A stretch of DNA of 64,000 bases from Knoellia subterranea KCTC 19937 (GTDB taxonomy: Bacteria; Actinomycetota; Actinomycetes; Actinomycetales; Dermatophilaceae), in NCBI RefSeq assembly GCF_000768685.1, contig NZ_AVPK01000001.1, positions 668,110-732,109 on the forward strand. The letters run 5' to 3'. The stretch's first letter is position 1. Every line of letters begins with the position of its first letter. Shown here one piece after another: positions 48,344 to 58,663 of the stretch. The notes under the pieces were generated by a model. It was not told the origin of the DNA and searched no databases. It was given only the letters and a program-made list of their open reading frames with translations. A program made the translations under genes and the position numbers.

Positions 48344-48401
48344 GGTATGCCGCGCGATGCGGCGGGTGAGAATGCTGCGGGGCCCAGCCCCGCGGCATAC
48401 C
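48344..48401. terminator. Hairpin with GGTATGCCGCG arms between rpsN and rpsH
   Basis: GGTATGCCGCG (48344-48354) and CGCGGCATACC (48391-48401) pair perfectly; GCGGGG/CCCCGC can extend the inner part. It lies in the 156-bp gap inside the spc operon. Confidence 0.65.
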
Positions 48402-48422
48402 TCGTGGTGTTGGTCTGTCAGG

Positions 48423-48608
48423 TCACCAGGACGACTTGGTCACGCCGGGGAGCTCACCGCGGTGAGCCATCTCCCGGAGGCAGATCCGGCACAGGCCGAA
48501 CTTGCGGTAGACCGAGTGGGGACGGCCGCAGCGCTGGCAGCGCGTGTAGCCACGCACCTTGAACTTCGGCTTCTTGTTCGCCTTGTTGACAAGAGCGGTC
48601 TTGGCCAT
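48423..48608 (-). CDS. rpsN: Ribosomal protein uS14, zinc type (S14Z)
   Basis: 61 residues: [40 protein letters not shown] with [14 protein letters not shown] and KSSW. The CQRC...CRIC zinc ribbon marks the C+ form. Gap to rplE is 1 bp. Confidence 0.98.
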   Translation of the reverse strand: MAKTALVNKANKKPKFKVRGYTRCQRCGRPHSVYRKFGLCRICLREMAHRGELPGVTKSSW

Positions 48609-48609
48609 G

Positions 48610-49179
48610 TCACTTCTCCTTGAACGGGAAGCCGAGCGCCTTGAGCAGCGCGCGTCCCTCGTCGTCGTTCGTCGCGGTGGTGACGATGGTGATGTCCATG
48701 CCCCGGACGCGGTCGATCTTGTCCTGGTCGATCTCGTGGAACATCGACTGCTCCGTGAGGCCGAACGTGTAGTTGCCGCGACCGTCGAACTGCGTCGGGC
48801 TCATGCCGCGGAAGTCGCGGATGCGGGGCAGCGCGACCGAGATGAGGCGGTCGAGGAACTCCCACATGCGGTCGCCACGCAGCGTGGTGTGCGTGCCGAT
48901 CGGCATGCCCTCACGCAGCTTGAACTGGGCGATGGACTTGCGCGCCTTGGTGACGACCGGCTTCTGACCGGTGATCGCCGTGAGGTCGCGAACCGCGCCC
49001 TCGATGAGCTTGCTGTCCTTGGCCGCGTCGCCGACACCCATGTTGACGACGACCTTGACGACACCCGGGACCTGCATGACGTTGGCGTACCCGAACTGCT
49101 CGTGCAGGTTGCCCTTGATCTCGTCGGTGTAGCGCGCCTTGAGGCGGGGCTTCGTAACGGTTTCGGTCATGGTGCTCAC
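48610..49179 (-). CDS. rplE: Ribosomal protein uL5
   Basis: 189 residues. [60 protein letters not shown] and [20 protein letters not shown] are diagnostic. The GTG at 49179 overlaps the rplX stop (GTGA); an ATG nine bases further in is an alternative start. It binds 5S rRNA. Confidence 0.97.
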   Translation of the reverse strand: MSTMTETVTKPRLKARYTDEIKGNLHEQFGYANVMQVPGVVKVVVNMGVGDAAKDSKLIEGAVRDLTAITGQKPVVTKARKSIAQFKLREGMPIGTHTTLRGDRMWEFLDRLISVALPRIRDFRGMSPTQFDGRGNYTFGLTEQSMFHEIDQDKIDRVRGMDITIVTTATNDDEGRALLKALGFPFKEK

Positions 49180-49523
49180 AGGTCCTTGCCCGAGCGCACG
49201 CCGACGCGGGTGCGGACGGCCTTCTGACGTCCGTCGCGCTCGACGGTCTCGACGCGGGTCTTGGTACGGGTCGGCTTCTTGTCCGACGGGTCGACGACCG
49301 CCACGTTGCTCACGTGGATGGGCGCCTCCTGGACGACGAGGCCACCGGTCTGGCTGCCACGGGCAGTCTGGCCGGCCTTGGTGTGGCGGGTGACGCGGTT
49401 GACACCCTCGACGAGGACGCGGCTCTTCTCGCGGTCGACGGAGATGACCTTGCCGGTCGAACCCTTGTCCTTGCCGGCGAGCACCTGGACGGTGTCGCCC
49501 TTCTTGATGCGAATCTTCGCCAT
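49176..49523 (-). CDS. rplX: Ribosomal protein uL24
   Basis: 115 residues. [20 protein letters not shown] is the KOW motif, followed by [20 protein letters not shown] and [20 protein letters not shown]. It starts 50S assembly. Gap to rplN is 2 bp. Confidence 0.97.
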   Translation of the reverse strand: MAKIRIKKGDTVQVLAGKDKGSTGKVISVDREKSRVLVEGVNRVTRHTKAGQTARGSQTGGLVVQEAPIHVSNVAVVDPSDKKPTRTKTRVETVERDGRQKAVRTRVGVRSGKDL

Positions 49524-49525
49524 GG

Positions 49526-49894
49526 TCAGAGCACCTCCGGGGCCAGCGAGATGATTTTCATGAACTTCTTCTCGCGCAGCTCACGGCCGACCGGGCCGAA
49601 GATGCGGGTCCCACGCGGGTCACCGTCGGTCTTGAGGATCACGGCGGCGTTCTCGTCGAACTTGATGTAGGAACCGTCGGCGCGACGGCGCTCCTTCTTG
49701 GTGCGGACGATGACCGCCTTGACGACGTCGCCCTTCTTGACGTTGCCACCGGGGATGGCGTCCTTGACCGTGGCGACGATCGTGTCGCCGATACCGGCAT
49801 ACCGGCGACCCGAACCACCGAGAACACGAATGCAAAGGATTTCCTTGGCACCAGTGTTGTCGGCGACGCGAACACGCGACTCCTGCTGGATCAC
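49526..49894 (-). CDS. rplN: Ribosomal protein uL14
   Basis: 122 residues: [60 protein letters not shown] and [20 protein letters not shown]. First gene of the spc section; a hairpin separates it from rpsQ. Confidence 0.98.
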   Translation of the reverse strand: MIQQESRVRVADNTGAKEILCIRVLGGSGRRYAGIGDTIVATVKDAIPGGNVKKGDVVKAVIVRTKKERRRADGSYIKFDENAAVILKTDGDPRGTRIFGPVGRELREKKFMKIISLAPEVL

Positions 49895-49957
49895 TTATCT
49901 GTCTCCTATACGTCGTGCTGGTTCTCTGCTGGCCTTGCGGCGGCAGAGCCTGGCCGA

Positions 49958-49996
49958 ACTTCGGGGGGTGCGGAGGGCCGAAGCCCCCCGCGAAGT
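49958..49996 (-). terminator. Hairpin at the S10/spc operon boundary
   Basis: ACTTCGGGGGG and CCCCCCGCGAAGT pair within the 103-bp gap directly after the rpsQ stop and before rplN. This is the classical division between the S10 and spc operons, so attenuation or partial termination here is likely. Confidence 0.65.
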
Positions 49997-49997
49997 A

Positions 49998-50291
49998 TTA
50001 CTTCGCCTTCTCGAGGATCTCGACCACGCGCCAGCGCTTGGTCGCCGAGAGAGGGCGGGTCTCCATGATGAGAACGCGGTCGCCGATGCCGGCAGAGTTC
50101 TCCTCGTCGTGCGCCTTCACCTTGTTGGAGCGGCGCATGACCTTGCCGTAGAGCGCGTGCTTGACGCGGTCCTCGACCTCGACGACGACGGTCTTGTCCA
50201 TCTTGTCGCTGACGACGTAGCCCTGGCGGGTCTTGCGGTAGTTGCGCGCCTGGGTCTCGGTCACGGTCTCGTCCTTCACGTTGTCACTCAC
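49998..50291 (-). CDS. rpsQ: Ribosomal protein uS17
   Basis: 97 residues from a GTG that overlaps the rpmC stop (GTGA). A 20-residue acidic start precedes [40 protein letters not shown] and [20 protein letters not shown]. Confidence 0.97.
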   Translation of the reverse strand: MSDNVKDETVTETQARNYRKTRQGYVVSDKMDKTVVVEVEDRVKHALYGKVMRRSNKVKAHDEENSAGIGDRVLIMETRPLSATKRWRVVEILEKAK

Positions 50292-50536
50292 TTGCTCTCC
50301 TCGGCCTTCGCCGGAGCGGCACCAATGCCGAGCTCGCGCTCACGCATCTCGGTGTAGATCCGCGCGATGTCCTTGCGGACGGCGCGGAGCCGGCCGTGGT
50401 TGTCGAGCTGACCGGTCGCGGACTGGAACCGCAGGTTGAACAGCTCCTCCTTGGCCTTGCGCAGCTCGTCGACGAGACGGTCGTCGTCGAACCCACGCAG
50501 CTCCTTGGAGATCAGGTCCTTGGAACCGACTGCCAT
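50288..50536 (-). CDS. rpmC: Ribosomal protein uL29
   Basis: 82 residues: [61 protein letters not shown] two-helix protein near the exit tunnel. Its start overlaps the rplP stop by one base. Confidence 0.97.
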   Translation of the reverse strand: MAVGSKDLISKELRGFDDDRLVDELRKAKEELFNLRFQSATGQLDNHGRLRAVRKDIARIYTEMRERELGIGAAPAKAEESK

Positions 50537-50955
50537 CAGAAGTCACCACCCTCACGCTGGACGAAGCGGCACTTCATCGGCAGCTTGTGCATGGCCAGGC
50601 GCATGGCTTCGCGCGCGACCTCTTCGGACACACCGGAGATCTCGAACATGATGCGTCCGGGCTTGACGTTGGCGATCCACCACTCGGGCGAACCCTTACC
50701 GGAACCCATGCGGGTCTCAGCCGGCTTCTTGGTCAGCGGGCGGTCGGGGTAGATGTTGATCCACACCTTTCCACCACGCTTCATGTAACGGGTCATCGCA
50801 ATACGAGCGGACTCGATCTGGCGGTTGGTCACGTAGGCCGGCTCGAGAGCCTGGAGGCCGTAGTCACCGAACGCGATCGTCGTTCCACCCTTGGCAGCGC
50901 CCGAGCGACCCGGGTGGTGCTGCTTGCGGTGCTTGACGCGACGGGGAATCAACAT
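50536..50955 (-). CDS. rplP: Ribosomal protein uL16
   Basis: 139 residues: [60 protein letters not shown] with [20 protein letters not shown]. It helps shape the A site. Coupled to rpsC by a one-base overlap. Confidence 0.98.
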   Translation of the reverse strand: MLIPRRVKHRKQHHPGRSGAAKGGTTIAFGDYGLQALEPAYVTNRQIESARIAMTRYMKRGGKVWINIYPDRPLTKKPAETRMGSGKGSPEWWIANVKPGRIMFEISGVSEEVAREAMRLAMHKLPMKCRFVQREGGDF

Positions 50956-51767
50956 CAGCTGGACGCTCCCTCAGTGCTCTCCGCCGAAGCCGGGGCCTCG
51001 GAGGTGGTGGCCTGCTGCGGCGCGTCCTGACGGTCACCGCGGCGAGCGCGGGCCGGACGGTCGGCGCCATCGCGGCGGGGGCCGCGGCCCTGGCGCGGCG
51101 CGGTGGCCTGCTGGGCAGCGAGCTCACGCGCGGTGAGGTCACCCTTGTAGATCCAGACCTTCACGCCGATACGGCCGAAGGTGGTGCGGGCCTCGTAGAA
51201 GCCCACGTCGATGTTCGCGCGGAGGGTGTGCAGCGGCACGCGACCCTCGCGGTAGAACTCGGTGCGGGACATCTCGGCGCCGCCGAGGCGGCCGGAGACC
51301 TGGACGCGGATGCCCTTGGCACCGGCGCGGGTCGCCGACTGCATGCTCTTGCGCATGGCGCGACGGAACGAGACGCGAGCAGAGAGCTGCTCGGCCACGC
51401 CCTGGGCGACGAGCTGAGCGTCGGTCTCGGGGTTCTTGACCTCGAGGATGTTCAGCTGGACCTGCTTGCCCGTGAGCTTCTCGAGCTCGCCACGGATGCG
51501 GTCGGCCTCGGCGCCACGGCGACCGATGACGATGCCCGGACGGGCCGTGTGGATGTCCACGCGGACGCGGTCGCGGGTGCGCTCGATCTCGACCTTGGAG
51601 ATACCGGCGCGCTCCATGCCCTCGGACATGAGCTTGCGGATGGCGACGTCTTCCTTGACGTAGTCGCGGTAGCGCTGACCCTCCTTGGTGGAGTCAGCGA
51701 ACCAACGGCTGCGGTGCTCGGACGTGATGCCCAGACGGAAGCCGTGCGGGTTGACCTTCTGACCCAT
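50955..51767 (-). CDS. rpsC: Ribosomal protein uS3
   Basis: 270 residues. [20 protein letters not shown], the KH domain [40 protein letters not shown] text ([20 protein letters not shown]) and [20 protein letters not shown] are clear. A 55-residue Arg/Gln/Ala-rich tail extends beyond the core, as in other actinobacteria. Confidence 0.97.
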   Translation of the reverse strand: MGQKVNPHGFRLGITSEHRSRWFADSTKEGQRYRDYVKEDVAIRKLMSEGMERAGISKVEIERTRDRVRVDIHTARPGIVIGRRGAEADRIRGELEKLTGKQVQLNILEVKNPETDAQLVAQGVAEQLSARVSFRRAMRKSMQSATRAGAKGIRVQVSGRLGGAEMSRTEFYREGRVPLHTLRANIDVGFYEARTTFGRIGVKVWIYKGDLTARELAAQQATAPRQGRGPRRDGADRPARARRGDRQDAPQQATTSEAPASAESTEGASS

Positions 51768-52174
51768 TAGCGGTTGCCTCCCTTGTTGGGCTTGGTCTGG
51801 GGCGCGACGACCACGGTGATGTGGCTCGTGCGCTTGTTGATGCGCGAGGCGCGGCCCTGCGCACGCGGACGGAAACGCTTCATCGTCGGACCTTCGTCGA
51901 CGAACGCCGAGGTGATGACGAGCTCACGCTCGTCGAAACGCTCGGCCGTCTTGTCGGCCTTGACGCGGGCGTTGGCGATGGCGCTCTCGAGCACCTTCAG
52001 GATCGGGTCGGACGCCGACTGCGGGGCGAAGCGCAGCGTGGCGATGGCCTCGCTGGCGTTCTTGCCGCGGACGAGGTCGATGACTCGACGCGCCTTCTGC
52101 GGGGTCACCCGGACGTGGCGGGCCTGGGCCCGAGCCTCCAGGGTGACGCTCTCGGTCGTGGTGTTGGTGGCCAT
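51767..52174 (-). CDS. rplV: Ribosomal protein uL22
   Basis: 135 residues: [60 protein letters not shown] with [12 protein letters not shown]. Its loop lines the peptide exit tunnel. One-base overlaps with both neighbours. Confidence 0.98.
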   Translation of the reverse strand: MATNTTTESVTLEARAQARHVRVTPQKARRVIDLVRGKNASEAIATLRFAPQSASDPILKVLESAIANARVKADKTAERFDERELVITSAFVDEGPTMKRFRPRAQGRASRINKRTSHITVVVAPQTKPNKGGNR

Positions 52175-52455
52175 CAGCGGCGCCGGCCCTTCTTGTCGTC
52201 CTTCACGTGACCCTTGAAGGTGCGCGTGGGTGCGAACTCGCCGAGCTTGTGGCCGACCATCGACTCGGTGACGAACACCGGGACGTGCTTGCGGCCGTCG
52301 TGGACGGCGAGGGTGTGGCCGAGCATGTCCGGGCTGATGACCGAACGGCGCGACCAGGTCTTGATGACGTTCTTGGTACCCGCTTCGTTCTGGACGTCGA
52401 CCTTCTTCTGAAGGTGGTCGTCGATGAAGGGGCCCTTCTTCAAGCTACGAGGCAT
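52174..52455 (-). CDS. rpsS: Ribosomal protein uS19
   Basis: 93 residues: [60 protein letters not shown] and [14 protein letters not shown]. Confidence 0.98.
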   Translation of the reverse strand: MPRSLKKGPFIDDHLQKKVDVQNEAGTKNVIKTWSRRSVISPDMLGHTLAVHDGRKHVPVFVTESMVGHKLGEFAPTRTFKGHVKDDKKGRRR

Positions 52456-52473
52456 GTGTCAATGGCTCCTATG

Positions 52474-53310
52474 TCAGCGCTTCTTGCCGGTGCGGCGTCG
52501 GCGGACGATCATCTTGTCGCTCGGCTTGCCGGGGCGACGGGTGCGGCCCTCGGCCTTGCCCCAGGGGCTGACCGGGTGGCGTCCACCGGAGGTGCGGCCC
52601 TCGCCACCACCGTGCGGGTGGTCGACCGGGTTCATGACGACACCACGGACGGTCGGGCGCTTGCCCTTCCAGCGCATGCGGCCGGCCTTGCCCCAGTTGA
52701 TGTTGGACTGCTCGGCGTTGCCGACCTCGCCGATCGTCGCGCGGCAGCGCGCGTCGACGTTGCGGATCTCACCGGACGGCATACGCAGCTGGGCGTAGGG
52801 GCCGTCCTTGGCGACGAGCTGCACACGGACGCCGGCCGAACGCGCGATCTTCGCGCCGCCACCGGGGCGGAGCTCGACGGCGTGGATGACCGTACCGGTC
52901 GGGATGTTGCGCAGCGGCAGGCTGTTACCGGGCTTGATGTCCGCGCCGGGACCGTTCTCGATGCTGGCGCCCTGCTCCAGGCCCTTGGGGGCGAGGATGT
53001 AGCGCTTCTCGCCATCGGCGAAGTGCAGCAGCGCGATGCGGGCGGTGCGGTTGGGGTCGTACTCGATGTGAGCGACCTTGGCCGGGATGCCGTCCTTGTC
53101 GTGGCGACGGAAGTCGATGAGGCGGTAGGCGCGCTTGTGGCCACCACCGATGTGACGCGTCGTGATGCGACCGTTGTTGTTGCGGCCACCGCTCTTCGTG
53201 AGCGGACGCACGAGCGACTTCTCTGGCGTGGAGCGCGTGACCTCGACGAAGTCGGCGACGCTCGAGCCGCGACGGCCAGGCGTCGTCGGCTTGTACTTGC
53301 GGATACCCAT
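52474..53310 (-). CDS. rplB: Ribosomal protein uL2
   Basis: 278 residues: [40 protein letters not shown] with [10 protein letters not shown], and [20 protein letters not shown] with [15 protein letters not shown]. The conserved His of the DHPHGGG loop near the peptidyl transferase centre is present. It follows rplW by 31 bp. Confidence 0.98.
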   Translation of the reverse strand: MGIRKYKPTTPGRRGSSVADFVEVTRSTPEKSLVRPLTKSGGRNNNGRITTRHIGGGHKRAYRLIDFRRHDKDGIPAKVAHIEYDPNRTARIALLHFADGEKRYILAPKGLEQGASIENGPGADIKPGNSLPLRNIPTGTVIHAVELRPGGGAKIARSAGVRVQLVAKDGPYAQLRMPSGEIRNVDARCRATIGEVGNAEQSNINWGKAGRMRWKGKRPTVRGVVMNPVDHPHGGGEGRTSGGRHPVSPWGKAEGRTRRPGKPSDKMIVRRRRTGKKR

Positions 53311-53341
53311 GTCGTGTTTCCTTAAGTTCCTCAGTCGTCTC

Positions 53342-53650
53342 TCAGGCGCCAGCGCTGCCGAAGATGTCGATCGTGCCCTCGCGGAGGGTGACGATCGCGC
53401 GCTTGGTGTCCTTGCGCTTGCCCAGGCCGAAGCGGGTGCGCCGGGTCTTGCCCTGACGGTTCATCGTGTGGACCGACTCGACCTTGACGCCGAAGATCTC
53501 CTCAACGGCGATCTTGATCTCGGTCTTGTTCGAGCGCGGGTCCACCAGGAAGGTGTACTTGCCCTGGTCGAGCAGCCCGTAGGACTTCTCGGAGACAACC
53601 GGCGCGAGCAGGATGTCGCGCGGGTCCTTGCGCGTGATGGCGGTGCTCAC
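53342..53650 (-). CDS. rplW: Ribosomal protein uL23
   Basis: 102 residues from a GTG overlapping the rplD stop (GTGA). [60 protein letters not shown] are diagnostic. It forms the docking site for trigger factor and SRP. Confidence 0.97.
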   Translation of the reverse strand: MSTAITRKDPRDILLAPVVSEKSYGLLDQGKYTFLVDPRSNKTEIKIAVEEIFGVKVESVHTMNRQGKTRRTRFGLGKRKDTKRAIVTLREGTIDIFGSAGA

Positions 53651-54609
53651 TTCTCCTCCTCGGAGATCTGCTGGGCGGCCTCGCCACCGGCCGGGACGAA
53701 CCCGGCAGCCTTGGCGGCGTCCGCAGTGCGGAACCAGACCTCGGCCTCAGTGGCGTCGTACCAGCGCGAACCGGGCACGTGGTACTTCATCGAGTCCTTG
53801 TTGCCCTTGACGTCGAACCCCGCAGGAGCGGAGCCGTCCTCGAGAGCAGCGTGGCTGTCGGCGCCGAAGCCACCGTCCGCGGCGGCGTCGGCTGCGGGAG
53901 CCTCCGCGACCTTGGCCGGCTTCGTCGCCTTGGCAGCCTTGGCGGGCTTCTCGGCGGCGGCCTCGACAACCTCGACCTCGACCGCGGGGGCCGTGGTGCG
54001 GGCGGCGGGACCGGCGACGAACGTGTCGAGCGCGGCCTGGGTGAAGACCACGTCGTCGGCGCAGAGCACGTCGTAGGTGTTGAGCTGGTCAACGGCCAGG
54101 ACGTGAACGTTGTCGAGGTTGCGGACCGACTTCATCGAGACGATGTCGCTGCGGTCGAGCACGACGAGCAGGTTCTTGCGCTCGGTCAGGCCGGCGAGCA
54201 GCGCGGCGGCGTCCTTGGTGGAGGGAACCTCACCCGTGACGAGGGAGGCAACCACGTGGACGCGGTCGTGGCGCGCGCGGTCCGAGAGGGCGCCGCGGAG
54301 GGCAGCAGCCTTCATCTTCTTGGGGGTGCGCTGCGCGTAGTCGCGCGGGGTCGGGCCGTGGACGACGCCACCGCCGGTCCAGTGCGGCGCACGGGTCGAG
54401 CCCGCACGGGCGCGGCCGGTGCCCTTCTGGCGGTGCGGCTTGCGACCACCACCGCGGACCTCGCCGCGGGTCTTGGTCGAGTGCGTGCCCTGGCGCGCGG
54501 CAGCGAGCTGGGCGACGACGACCTGGTGGATCAGCGGCACGTTGGTCTGCACGTCGAAGATCTCGGCGGGCAGCTCGGCGTTCACCGTGTTGGTAGCCAC
54601 AGTGGTCAC
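53647..54609 (-). CDS. rplD: Ribosomal protein uL4 with the same extra C-terminal module as L17
   Basis: 320 residues, about 100 more than usual. The core (residues about 5-215) has [40 protein letters not shown] with [20 protein letters not shown], and [20 protein letters not shown]. An Ala/Lys/Glu-rich linker (about 220-258) leads to a module at residues 259-314 with [19 protein letters not shown] and [13 protein letters not shown]. 43 of 56 positions match the tail of L17 (29161-29328), and 22 bp are identical at DNA level. The GTG start overlaps the rplC stop by four bases. Confidence 0.96.
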   Translation of the reverse strand: MTTVATNTVNAELPAEIFDVQTNVPLIHQVVVAQLAAARQGTHSTKTRGEVRGGGRKPHRQKGTGRARAGSTRAPHWTGGGVVHGPTPRDYAQRTPKKMKAAALRGALSDRARHDRVHVVASLVTGEVPSTKDAAALLAGLTERKNLLVVLDRSDIVSMKSVRNLDNVHVLAVDQLNTYDVLCADDVVFTQAALDTFVAGPAARTTAPAVEVEVVEAAAEKPAKAAKATKPAKVAEAPAADAAADGGFGADSHAALEDGSAPAGFDVKGNKDSMKYHVPGSRWYDATEAEVWFRTADAAKAAGFVPAGGEAAQQISEEEK

Positions 54610-55262
54610 GCTCCCTTCACGGCGTTGCGGACGAGCACGACCGCACCGCGAGGACCGGGGACGGCGCCCTTGACGAGCAGCAGACCCTTGTCGGCGTCCA
54701 CAGCGTGGATCGTGAGGTTCTGGGTGGTCTGACGCACGCCACCCATGCGGCCGGCCATGCGCATGCCCTTGAAGACACGACCCGGGGTGGCGCAGCCACC
54801 GATGGAGCCCGGCTTGCGGTGGTTCTTGTGCGCACCGTGGGAGGACGAGACACCGGCGAAGCCGTGACGCTTCATGACACCGGCGAAGCCCTTGCCCTTG
54901 GTGGTGCCGGAGATGTCGACGGCCTGACCGGCCTCGAACGTCTCGGCGGTGAGCTCCTGGCCCAGCGAGTACTCGGCAGCGTCCGCGGTGCGGAGCTCGA
55001 CGAGGTGGCGGCGCGGCGTGACGCCGGCCTTCTCGAAGTGGCCGGTGAGCGGCTTGGTCACCTTGCGCGGGTCGATCGCACCGAAGGCGATCTGGACGGC
55101 GCTGTAGCCATCGGTCTCGGCGTTGCGCACCTGCGTGACGACGCAGGGGCCGGCCTCGATGACGGTGACGGGGACGAGCCGGTTCTCGGCGTCCCACACC
55201 TGGGTCATGCCGAGCTTCTTGCCCAGCACACCCTTCACGGTCTTGGTTGCAATGTCAGTCAT
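54606..55262 (-). CDS. rplC: Ribosomal protein uL3
   Basis: 218 residues: [60 protein letters not shown] with [20 protein letters not shown], and [20 protein letters not shown]. An early assembly protein next to the peptidyl transferase centre. Confidence 0.98.
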   Translation of the reverse strand: MTDIATKTVKGVLGKKLGMTQVWDAENRLVPVTVIEAGPCVVTQVRNAETDGYSAVQIAFGAIDPRKVTKPLTGHFEKAGVTPRRHLVELRTADAAEYSLGQELTAETFEAGQAVDISGTTKGKGFAGVMKRHGFAGVSSSHGAHKNHRKPGSIGGCATPGRVFKGMRMAGRMGGVRQTTQNLTIHAVDADKGLLLVKGAVPGPRGAVVLVRNAVKGA

Positions 55263-55272
55263 CAGTCAACCC

Positions 55273-55581
55273 TCAGAGCTTGATCTCGATGTTGACGTCA
55301 GCCGGCAGATCGAGTCGCATCAGCGAGTCGACGGCCTTGGGCGTCGGGTCGATGATGTCGATGAGGCGCTTGTGGGTGCGCATCTCGAAGTGCTCGCGGC
55401 TGTCCTTGTACTTGTGCGGCGAACGGATGACCACGAAGACGTTCTTCTCCGTGGGCAGCGGCACAGGGCCGACCACCGTCGCGCCGGCACGGGTCACCGT
55501 GTCGACGATCTTCCGCGCCGAGTTGTCGATGACCTCGTGGTCATACGACTTCAAGCGGATGCGGATCTTCTGTCCCGCCAT
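55273..55581 (-). CDS. rpsJ: Ribosomal protein uS10 (NusE)
   Basis: 102 residues: [60 protein letters not shown] and [20 protein letters not shown]. It is also the NusE antitermination factor. First gene of the S10 operon. Confidence 0.98.
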   Translation of the reverse strand: MAGQKIRIRLKSYDHEVIDNSARKIVDTVTRAGATVVGPVPLPTEKNVFVVIRSPHKYKDSREHFEMRTHKRLIDIIDPTPKAVDSLMRLDLPADVNIEIKL

Positions 55582-55957
55582 CTTGGCTTCCGTCTCTCTC
55601 TCGCCGTCTTCTTACTTCTGTCGTGTGCCGGTTCCGGCTCCGACCCCCGCGGTCGGGCGTGTCGCCCTCGCTCCGCGACCCGACGGCATACGCAATCTCT
55701 GCGTGAACCTTCGGAAGGATCGATTCCCCGGATAACCGGGGCTGCTCTGGCCTGCTGTGTGTCGCCCCGGCCGAGCCGGTTCGATGCGTTGTCACAGTCA
55801 GGGGCTACGTCGCGCCGCCTCCGAACGGTCGGAGACAGCACGTCCTGCACCAAGCAACCTGACAAGTGTGCCAGAGGCGGCCGCGACCTACCAAATCGAG
55901 GCCGGAGCCGACCGCATCCGGGCGCGGATGGCGCGTCGCGCGGCCCCTGAGCATGGG
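55582..55957 (-). promoter_or_regulatory. S10 operon upstream/leader region, no gene
   Basis: A spacer of about 376 bp between rpsJ and the terminator of the upstream gene. It holds a small hairpin CCCCGG-ATAA-CCGGGG (55726-55741), a GGCATAC word near 55685 and, on the minus strand, CACACTTGTCAGG near 55865, a possible -35 (TTGTCA) without a good -10. The length suits a regulated S10 leader, but I cannot identify a known leader motif. No credible protein is encoded. Confidence 0.4.
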
Positions 55958-56004
55958 AAACGGGTCCGGAACAAGAGAACAGTTCCCTTGCTCCGGACCC
56001 GTTT
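55958..56004 (-). terminator. Long hairpin after the small secreted-protein gene
   Basis: AAACGGGTCCGGAACAAGAG / CTTGCTCCGGACCCGTTT (with few mismatches) form a stem of about 23 bp around a single-base centre, 38 bp after the stop of the gene at 56043 and before the S10 leader. Confidence 0.75.
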
Positions 56005-56042
56005 AGCGGGTGCCCCGTAAAAGGTGAGGCAGGTGGGGTGGG

Positions 56043-56633
56043 TCAGCGGGGGCCGCCGCCGAGCACGCCGGCGTCAAACGCCTTGAGCACGGACGCCTTG
56101 TCCGCGGCCGTGAGTTTGCCCGCCGTGACGGCCTCGTCGAGGCGGGACGACATCTGCATGCGACGCTCGGCCTCGTGGTCGGCACGGACCGAATCGAGCG
56201 CTGCGGTGAGCTTGTCGGCGCTCACCCCGAGTTCCTTGGCCAAAGCCGCAATGTATGCCGTCCGCCTGGCTTCGCGGTCCGTGTCGCTCGGCTTGGTGCC
56301 CTCGGCCGGCTTCTCGGTGGGCTTGGTTGCCTCGCGCACCTTCTCGATGGCGGCGGTGACCTTGGCCTCGTCGAGGCCGAGCGCCTCGGCCAGCGCCGAC
56401 GCGTCCGCGCCGCGCATCCCGCCCGGGCCGTGACCACGACCGCCGGGGCCGCGGTCGCCGGGGGCGCTGTCGCCCTGCTCCCCCGACCCGTTGGCCGACG
56501 CCGATGCGGAAGCGGACGAGCTGGGCGACGGTGAGGTTTCGGCCAGCGCCGCGTTGGCGCCAAACCCGGCGAGGGTGACGGCTGCCGCGCCGGCCACTCC
56601 GGCCAGCGCCGAGGTCTTGGTGATCCTGGGCAT
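56043..56633 (-). CDS. Small secreted helical-repeat protein of unknown function
   Basis: 196 residues. A signal peptide (ALAGVAGAAAVTLAGFGANA, cleavage near ALA-E) is followed by a Ser/Gly linker (TSPSPSSSASASASANGSGE), a Gly/Arg/His stretch and a helical part. Two similar helical units are visible: ALAEALGLDEAKVTAAIEKV and ALAKELGVSADKLTAALDSV, separated by a Lys/Pro/Thr-rich linker, then a third helix pair ending in AADKASVLKAFDAGVLGGG. I do not recognise a named function; LAxxLGvxxxKvxxAl units occur in other actinobacterial exported proteins. It sits alone between tuf and rpsJ. Confidence 0.7.
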   Translation of the reverse strand: MPRITKTSALAGVAGAAAVTLAGFGANAALAETSPSPSSSASASASANGSGEQGDSAPGDRGPGGRGHGPGGMRGADASALAEALGLDEAKVTAAIEKVREATKPTEKPAEGTKPSDTDREARRTAYIAALAKELGVSADKLTAALDSVRADHEAERRMQMSSRLDEAVTAGKLTAADKASVLKAFDAGVLGGGPR

Positions 56634-56785
56634 GAGAGGTGTCCTTCCGTGTCGGCCGACCCGAGTGGCCGACCGTGTTCCCTCCACGGTGGACTTCTCA
56701 TCTGGAGTGACCGTAGGTCCGACCTGTCACGAACCTGTCAGACGGCGCCCGAACCTGTGATGGCGCAGTCTCGCTTCTCACATCG

Positions 56786-57118
56786 TCAGCAGCCGGGGAA
56801 CGTCGACAGCATGGCCGCCGGCTCCACGGTCTGGGCCCCCTCGACGTTGAGCAGAACTGCGGCGACGACGTCGGCGCTGCCACCCACGAAGCTGGCGTGA
56901 ACATCGATGTCATACCCGACGAGCCAGTCGCGCGAGATCGGCCAGAAGAGGTTGGGGACATGTCGCCAGAGCAATCCGGGGGCAACCTCAAGGGCACACA
57001 GGTCATCGGGCTCAGCCTCGAAGACGTGATACCCCCGGTGCGGGAGTTCCAACCTGGGGGCCGCCATCACGACGGGGGCCAGGACGTCGGGATCGCGCTG
57101 CCACTCGCCGTCGACCAT
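56786..57118 (-). CDS. Hypothetical protein, 110 residues
   Basis: A small soluble protein with GAGGAG just upstream of the ATG. Text such as DPDVLAPVVMAAPRLELPHR, GYHVFEAEPDDLCALEVAPG, LLWRHVPNLFWPISRDWLVG and YDIDVHASFVGGSADVVAAV is compositionally normal and rich in aromatic residues, consistent with a folded, real protein. I recall similar uncharacterised actinobacterial proteins but no function. It lies between tuf and the secreted-protein gene, in the str-S10 gap. Confidence 0.65.
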   Translation of the reverse strand: MVDGEWQRDPDVLAPVVMAAPRLELPHRGYHVFEAEPDDLCALEVAPGLLWRHVPNLFWPISRDWLVGYDIDVHASFVGGSADVVAAVLLNVEGAQTVEPAAMLSTFPGC

Positions 57119-57251
57119 CGTGCTCCTCACCGCCCCAGCCGGGGCGCGAACCACGCACCGTCGGATGCGGGCGCTGGCGACAGATCGGACCAGGTGCGCA
57201 ACGGCATACCGCACCTGTCGTGTACGGGACCGGCCCCGCCCGAATATGCGG

Positions 57252-57287
57252 GAAGGGCCCCGCCTGCCGAAGCAGACGGGGCCCTTC
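57252..57287 (-). terminator. Terminator of the rpsL-tuf operon
   Basis: GAAGGGCCCCG (57252-57262) and CGGGGCCCTTC (57277-57287) with an inner CTGC-cgaa-GCAG stem, 37 bp after the tuf stop. A second, weaker hairpin CAGGTGCG/CGCACCTG lies at 57191-57217. Confidence 0.8.
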
Positions 57288-57323
57288 TCGAGTGCGTCAG
57301 TGACGCAGTCGGTCAACCAGTGA

Positions 57324-58520
57324 TCACTTGGTGATCTTGGTGACGCGACCGGCGCCGACGGTCCGGCCACCCTCACGGATGGCGAACTTGAGGCCCTCTT
57401 CCATGGCGATCGGCTGGATGAGCTCGACCGACATCTCGGTGTTGTCACCGGGCATGACCATCTCGGTGCCCTCGGGCAGGGAGACGACGCCGGTGACGTC
57501 CGTGGTGCGGAAGTAGAACTGCGGGCGGTAGTTGTCGTAGAACGGCGTGTGACGGCCACCCTCGTCCTTGGAAAGGATGACGACGTTCGCCTCGAAGTTC
57601 GTGTGCGGGGTGATCGAGCCGGGCTTGACGATGACCTGGCCGCGCTCGACGTCCTCGCGCTTGATACCACGGATGAGGAGACCGACGTTCTCGCCAGCGC
57701 GACCCTCGTCGAGGAGCTTGCGGAACATCTCGATGCCGGTGACCGTGGTCTTGGTGGCCGGGCCCTCGTGGATGCCGACGATCTCGACGTCCTCGTTGAC
57801 GTTCAGGACGCCACGCTCGATACGACCGGTGACGACGGTGCCACGACCGGTGATCGTGAAGACGTCCTCGACGGGCATGAGGAACGGCTTGTCGATGTCG
57901 CGCTCGGGCTCCGGGATCGACTCGTCGACCGCGTCCATGAGCTCGATGACCGACTGGCCCCACTCGGCGTCGCCCTCGAGCGCCTTGAGCGCCGAGACCT
58001 TGACCACGGGGACGTCGTCGCCCGGGAACTCGTAGGCCGAGAGAAGCTCACGGACCTCCATCTCGACGAGCTCGAGGATCTCCTCGTCGTCGACCATGTC
58101 GGCCTTGTTGAGCGCCACGACGATGTAGGGGACACCAACCTGGCGGGCCAGGATGATGTGCTCCTTCGTCTGCGGCATCGGGCCGTCGGTGGCGGCGACG
58201 ACGAGAATCGCACCGTCCATCTGGGCCGCACCGGTGATCATGTTCTTGACGTAGTCCGCGTGACCGGGGCAGTCAACGTGCGCGTAGTGACGCTTCTCGG
58301 TCTGGTACTCGATGTGCGCGATGGAGATGGTGATACCGCGCTGCTTCTCCTCGGGCGCCTTGTCGATGTCGTCGAACGCGAACTGCGGGTTCAGGTCCGG
58401 GTACTTGTCGTGCAGGACCTTGGAGATCGCAGCCGTCAGCGTCGTCTTACCGTGGTCGATGTGACCAATGGTGCCGATGTTGACGTGCGGCTTGGTCCGC
58501 TCGAACTTTGCCTTCGCCAC
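57324..58520 (-). CDS. tuf: Elongation factor Tu
   Basis: 398 residues. G1 [10 protein letters not shown]2 region [17 protein letters not shown]3 [21 protein letters not shown]4 [10 protein letters not shown], and domains 2-3 with [40 protein letters not shown] and [20 protein letters not shown]. It delivers aminoacyl-tRNA to the ribosome. Single tuf copy in this window, last gene of the str operon. Confidence 0.99.
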   Translation of the reverse strand: MAKAKFERTKPHVNIGTIGHIDHGKTTLTAAISKVLHDKYPDLNPQFAFDDIDKAPEEKQRGITISIAHIEYQTEKRHYAHVDCPGHADYVKNMITGAAQMDGAILVVAATDGPMPQTKEHIILARQVGVPYIVVALNKADMVDDEEILELVEMEVRELLSAYEFPGDDVPVVKVSALKALEGDAEWGQSVIELMDAVDESIPEPERDIDKPFLMPVEDVFTITGRGTVVTGRIERGVLNVNEDVEIVGIHEGPATKTTVTGIEMFRKLLDEGRAGENVGLLIRGIKREDVERGQVIVKPGSITPHTNFEANVVILSKDEGGRHTPFYDNYRPQFYFRTTDVTGVVSLPEGTEMVMPGDNTEMSVELIQPIAMEEGLKFAIREGGRTVGAGRVTKITK

Positions 58521-58663
58521 TTGATGTCCTCCTCAGGACTCTTCTTGGTGAAACGCCTCACGACCGGGCAGGACGTGGCGTCGTACTTGGGGGTTGGTTG
58601 TTCTGGTTGTGGCCGACGGTGTCGACCGATTGCCCAGATCCGGACCAGCGACCAGTCTAGCGG

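Noticed and set aside
55757..56020. An 87-codon plus-strand frame in the S10 upstream region
   Set aside because: No ribosome binding site, Arg-rich shadow-like composition, and it runs through the terminator hairpin at 55958-56004.
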